A stretch of 7,764 bases of DNA, taken from positions 1 through 7,764 of the forward strand of contig DATKMG010000656.1 of the NCBI GenBank assembly GCA_035541995.1. The letters run 5' to 3'. The stretch's first letter is position 1. The number at the start of each line of letters is the position of its first letter. Positions 5,685-7,764 of the stretch are shown one piece after another. The notes beneath the pieces are model-generated. The model saw only the letters and a program-made list of their open reading frames with translations, was not told where the DNA came from and searched no databases. Source of the DNA: DATKMG01 sp035541995. Its GTDB lineage: Bacteria; Acidobacteriota; Terriglobia; Versatilivoradales; Versatilivoraceae. The position numbers were made by a program, and so were the translations under genes.

Positions 5685-7030
5685 ACCGTTGCTTGGAGGT
5701 TTGAGGGCGCGGAAACAGAAGTTGTGCCCGTTCCCTGCAGCGGGTGGGGATACGTATAAGCCGTATATCCGGGCCTAGCTAAGCCAGTATAATAGTCGCG
5801 GCTAGCAGTGACGTTCGTTGACCCACCAACCGTGTTATTTGCTGATCCATTGAGCGTGTTATTCCAGACGTAAATGGGATCAAGAACATTCCCAACCCAG
5901 ATGTTCGCGGGAGTGACGGTGCCACTCGGGTCAGGGCCGAGAAGCTTCGATGTGCCCGCACCAGGTTGATCGACACAGCGATATCCGCCGCCACTATTCT
6001 GGTCGTAAGAACTGGATCCGTCGCACGCTCCCCAAGGCGTGTAATTGGGACCACCTCCACATCCTGCGCTAGCATCCCGGCAGTTGACTACTTGGACGAT
6101 CTTATTCGAGTAGCCGGAAGCCGTAACGGTATTGTTGTAAAAGACGCCCGTGCCTCCGCGAATCCACGAGATGAAGGCGAGATTGCTGATATTCGAGTAT
6201 GTATAAGTGTTGTTGTAAATCTCCTGCCAGCGACAGGCACGGTGGCGCTGGTCAGAATCCGCGCCGTGGGACTGGTTATTATACATCGAAATGGTGTTGT
6301 GACGAAAGACTAGGCGGCCCCCAGAGAAGCAATCAGTTGCTCCGCCAATGAAATTAGGATCTGTGCTAGTGAAGCTGGAATCTTCGATGTAGAGGCCCTC
6401 ACCGCTGCCATAGTTGATGGCGGTATTCCAGGAAGCATCACCCCAGGAATCGTTCCAGCTTGAGAAGCCGTTCCAATTACGGTGCTCTACGCGGACGCCG
6501 TTCACGAACTGGCCGACATGAGTAAGGTGGTCGATCACGCCCCAGATATCTCCGTCAATGTAAATGCTCACGGTCTGCGCGGGGTTTATGGTGAGATGAT
6601 CGATTCGCATCGAATGCGTTGAGCCGTTGACCGTGACGTGACCCCGCTGGCATACCCCTGGATCGGTGGCAACTCCGACGATAGTCATGCCAGTCATGCG
6701 CATACTGTTCGGAGAGGTAACATTCCAAGCAACCAGTGGGCCGCCGCCAGAACAGCTTGAGCCGCCTTTGTTGACGTTGTCTCCAATAATAGTATTACTC
6801 TGTCCAGCTCCTTGCAGTGTGATGCCGACGTTTATTGTAAGCGTGCTTGACCAGTTCGTTTGGGAGCAGGCCGGGATCGTCACGGTATCACCCGAAGCGG
6901 CGGCATTGACCGCTGCTTGCACGTCACTGATATTGCAAGAGGCAGCAGCATGAGTGGCTGCCCGTGAAGTTCCAATGACAAAGGTACTTGCGAACAATAC
7001 GAAAATGAAAGCCTTTCCAAATCTGATCAT
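5678..7030 (-). CDS. Secreted right-handed beta-helix protein
   Basis: A 450-residue exported protein. Residues 1-24 form a Sec signal peptide: Arg3 and Lys6, a hydrophobic core Ala-Phe-Ile-Phe-Val-Leu-Phe (7-13) extending to Gly20, and a likely cut after Ser-Arg-Ala. The mature part starts with the common beta-helix cap Val-Gln-Ala-Ala-Val-Asn-Ala-Ala-Ala-Ser-Gly-Asp-Thr-Val (37-50). Short beta-strand rungs with Asn ladders follow; Tyr-Asn-Asn-Thr or Trp-Asn-Asn-Thr recurs at 272-275, 298-301 and 389-392. Ten cysteines suggest disulfides outside the cytoplasm. It ends with Tyr-Pro-His-Pro-Leu (427-431) and a tail Ser-Ala-Pro-Ser-Asn-Leu-Gln-Ala-Thr-Val-Gln that resembles the first strand of an Fn3 domain. 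Such folds occur in pectate lyases, alginate epimerases/lyases and adhesins; I see no defined catalytic set, so lyase activity is only a possibility. GGGGA 8 bases before the ATG is a fair ribosome binding site. It lies on the opposite strand to the cluster and has its own promoter region. Confidence 0.85.
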   Translation of the reverse strand: MIRFGKAFIFVLFASTFVIGTSRAATHAAASCNISDVQAAVNAAASGDTVTIPACSQTNWSSTLTINVGITLQGAGQSNTIIGDNVNKGGSSCSGGGPLVAWNVTSPNSMRMTGMTIVGVATDPGVCQRGHVTVNGSTHSMRIDHLTINPAQTVSIYIDGDIWGVIDHLTHVGQFVNGVRVEHRNWNGFSSWNDSWGDASWNTAINYGSGEGLYIEDSSFTSTDPNFIGGATDCFSGGRLVFRHNTISMYNNQSHGADSDQRHRACRWQEIYNNTYTYSNISNLAFISWIRGGTGVFYNNTVTASGYSNKIVQVVNCRDASAGCGGGPNYTPWGACDGSSSYDQNSGGGYRCVDQPGAGTSKLLGPDPSGTVTPANIWVGNVLDPIYVWNNTLNGSANNTVGGSTNVTASRDYYTGLARPGYTAYTYPHPLQGTGTTSVSAPSNLQATVQ

Positions 7031-7106
7031 TGCGTAATCCCCGCATTTGCTAAGACTTTAGGAAGTGGCATGGCATCCCTCATGTCTTATGTTGCTTGCA
7101 AGGCAC

Positions 7107-7137
7107 GGGGCAAATCTACTGTACTCTGGGGCAATCT
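7107..7137 (-). repeat. Tandem pair of AGATT(T)GCCCC motifs
   Basis: On the - strand AGATTTGCCCC (7117-7107) and AGATTGCCCC (7137-7128) are spaced 21 bp start to start, close to two helical turns, about 80-110 bp upstream of the beta-helix gene start. This spacing suits side-by-side binding of a regulator (inference). Confidence 0.4.
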
Positions 7138-7270
7138 TGGCACAGCGACCCTGACCAGTTCTCCCGGGAGCAAGTTGTGTCCTTCCAGTTACCTAAGCAC
7201 CAGGAACAGGGGAAAGTGGTGCGCTAAGGATTCCTGTAGACTGTCTGAGGAAGACCCAGCAGTCAAGTAG

Positions 7271-7279
7271 AGATTGCCC
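7271..7279 (+). repeat. Third, oppositely oriented AGATTGCCC motif
   Basis: The exact 9-mer AGATTGCCC occurs on the + strand about 100 bp upstream of the glycosyltransferase start, pointing towards that gene, just as the tandem pair points towards the beta-helix gene. It is preceded by AGTAG, similar to the AGT before one of the other copies. Confidence 0.35.
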
Positions 7280-7321
7280 GTTGTGTGATGGTGGCAACTT
7301 ATTCATTCTAAGGCAAGTAGT

Positions 7322-7352
7322 TTGATGTCAAAGCAGCGAGTTGGGTCATAAT
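7322..7352 (+). promoter_or_regulatory. Weak sigma-70-like promoter candidate for the glycosyltransferase
   Basis: TTGATG (7322-7327) and CATAAT (7347-7352) match the -35 and -10 consensus in 4 and 5 of 6 positions, but the 19-base spacer is longer than ideal. It ends 28 bases before the glycosyltransferase ATG. Confidence 0.2.
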
Positions 7353-7380
7353 TTCTTGGTGAGCTCAGGAGTGCGGCACG

Positions 7381-7764
7381 ATGAAACCGCTGGTTTCCAT
7401 TCTAGTTCCAGCCTATAACGCGGAAGAGTGGATCTCCGCCACCCTTGAATCTGCGAAGGCCCAGACGTGGCCGCGCAAGGAGATTATTGTTGTAGACGAC
7501 GGCTCGCCGGATCACACGGCCGCAGTGGCTCGGCGTTTCGCCTCAAAAGAAGTGTTGGTCGTCACACAGGAAAACCAGGGTGCTGCTGCGGCGCGCAACC
7601 ATGCCTTGCGGCTTAGCCAAGGCGACTACATCCAATGGTTGGATGCAGATGACTTGCTGGCGCCTGACAAAATCCAAAGCCAGCTTAAGGCGCTTGGGGA
7701 TGCTCCCAACGACCGAATCCTCCTCTCATCGGCCTGGGGGTATTTCAACTATCGGACACGCCGG
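7381..7764 (+). CDS. Family 2 glycosyltransferase, N-terminal part (runs off the window)
   Basis: The frame is open from ATG 7381 to the last base (128 codons), so the 3' end lies outside. AGGAG (7368-7372) ends 8 bases before the ATG and supports this start. The sequence shows the GT-A nucleotide-binding fold of GT2: Val-Ser-Ile-Leu-Val-Pro-Ala-Tyr-Asn at 5-13, the nucleotide-binding Val-Asp-Asp-Gly-Ser at 38-42, Glu-Asn-Gln-Gly-Ala-Ala-Ala-Ala-Arg-Asn at 64-73, and the metal-binding Asp-Ala-Asp-Asp (DxD) at 88-91. Such cytoplasmic, often membrane-associated enzymes move a sugar from a nucleotide donor to a lipid-linked acceptor. With the polymerase upstream it is probably one of the repeat-unit transferases. 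Donor and linkage cannot be deduced, and the catalytic base region is beyond the edge. Confidence 0.92.
   Translation, partial: MKPLVSILVPAYNAEEWISATLESAKAQTWPRKEIIVVDDGSPDHTAAVARRFASKEVLVVTQENQGAAAARNHALRLSQGDYIQWLDADDLLAPDKIQSQLKALGDAPNDRILLSSAWGYFNYRTRR

Larger units (their letters stand above)
7031..7380. other. Divergent intergenic region between beta-helix gene and glycosyltransferase
   Basis: These 350 bases separate two genes transcribed away from each other and should hold both promoters. No credible gene is present; the 66-codon ORF at 7070-7270 lacks a ribosome binding site and recognisable sequence. What can be seen is a set of three AGATT(T)GCCC motifs, a perfect 10-bp palindrome CTCCCGGGAG at 7161-7170, and a weak -10/-35 candidate at 7322-7352. 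No terminator-like hairpin with a T run and no riboswitch fold was recognised. A convincing promoter for the beta-helix gene was not found. Confidence 0.6.

Noticed and set aside
5731..5750. CCCG / CGGG inverted repeat just past the convergent stops
   Set aside because: The stem is only 4 bp with a 10-base loop and no T run on either strand, and it is inside the beta-helix coding sequence.
7070..7270. 66-codon ORF in the divergent intergenic region
   Set aside because: No ribosome binding site, no motif, and it overlaps the expected promoter region.

Overview
This window looks like part of a surface-polysaccharide (exopolysaccharide, capsule or O-antigen) gene cluster from a Gram-negative soil-type bacterium of moderate GC content. 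The style of the proteins fits Acidobacteriota: an ExoQ-like polymerase, and a secreted beta-helix protein with a Tyr-Pro-His-Pro-Leu tail and a short Fn3-like end. This placement rests on general resemblance only, with no marker gene in view.

Layout. From the left edge to 5684 five genes run on the + strand with gaps of 3 to about 115 bases, probably as one operon: the 3' end of a likely sugar-nucleotide oxidoreductase, an O-antigen ligase/polysaccharide polymerase (Wzy/ExoQ type), a class I SAM methyltransferase, a FemAB/GNAT-type acyltransferase, and an asparagine-synthetase-like protein lacking the glutaminase cysteine. A possible 36-codon ORF with a very strong Shine-Dalgarno sits between polymerase and methyltransferase. 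A secreted right-handed beta-helix protein is encoded on the - strand (7030 to 5678) and meets the asparagine-synthetase-like gene tail to tail, with the two stop codons interlocked in 7 bp. A 350-bp divergent intergenic region follows. It carries three copies of a short AGATT(T)GCCC motif. A family 2 glycosyltransferase then starts at 7381 and runs off the right edge.

How the genes may work together (inference). The glycosyltransferase builds the repeat unit on a lipid carrier, and the oxidoreductase helps make a nucleotide sugar. The methyltransferase, acyltransferase and asparagine-synthetase-like protein look like a decorating cassette that adds methyl, acyl/aminoacyl or amide groups. The polymerase joins repeat units at the inner membrane. 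The exported beta-helix protein could bind, trim or degrade the finished polymer.

The most unusual points are the Cys-to-Pro change at the glutaminase site together with altered synthetase motifs, the small ORF after the polymerase, the G8 tract near the polymerase 3' end, and the three-copy motif between the divergent genes. No tRNA, rRNA, CRISPR array or insertion sequence was seen.
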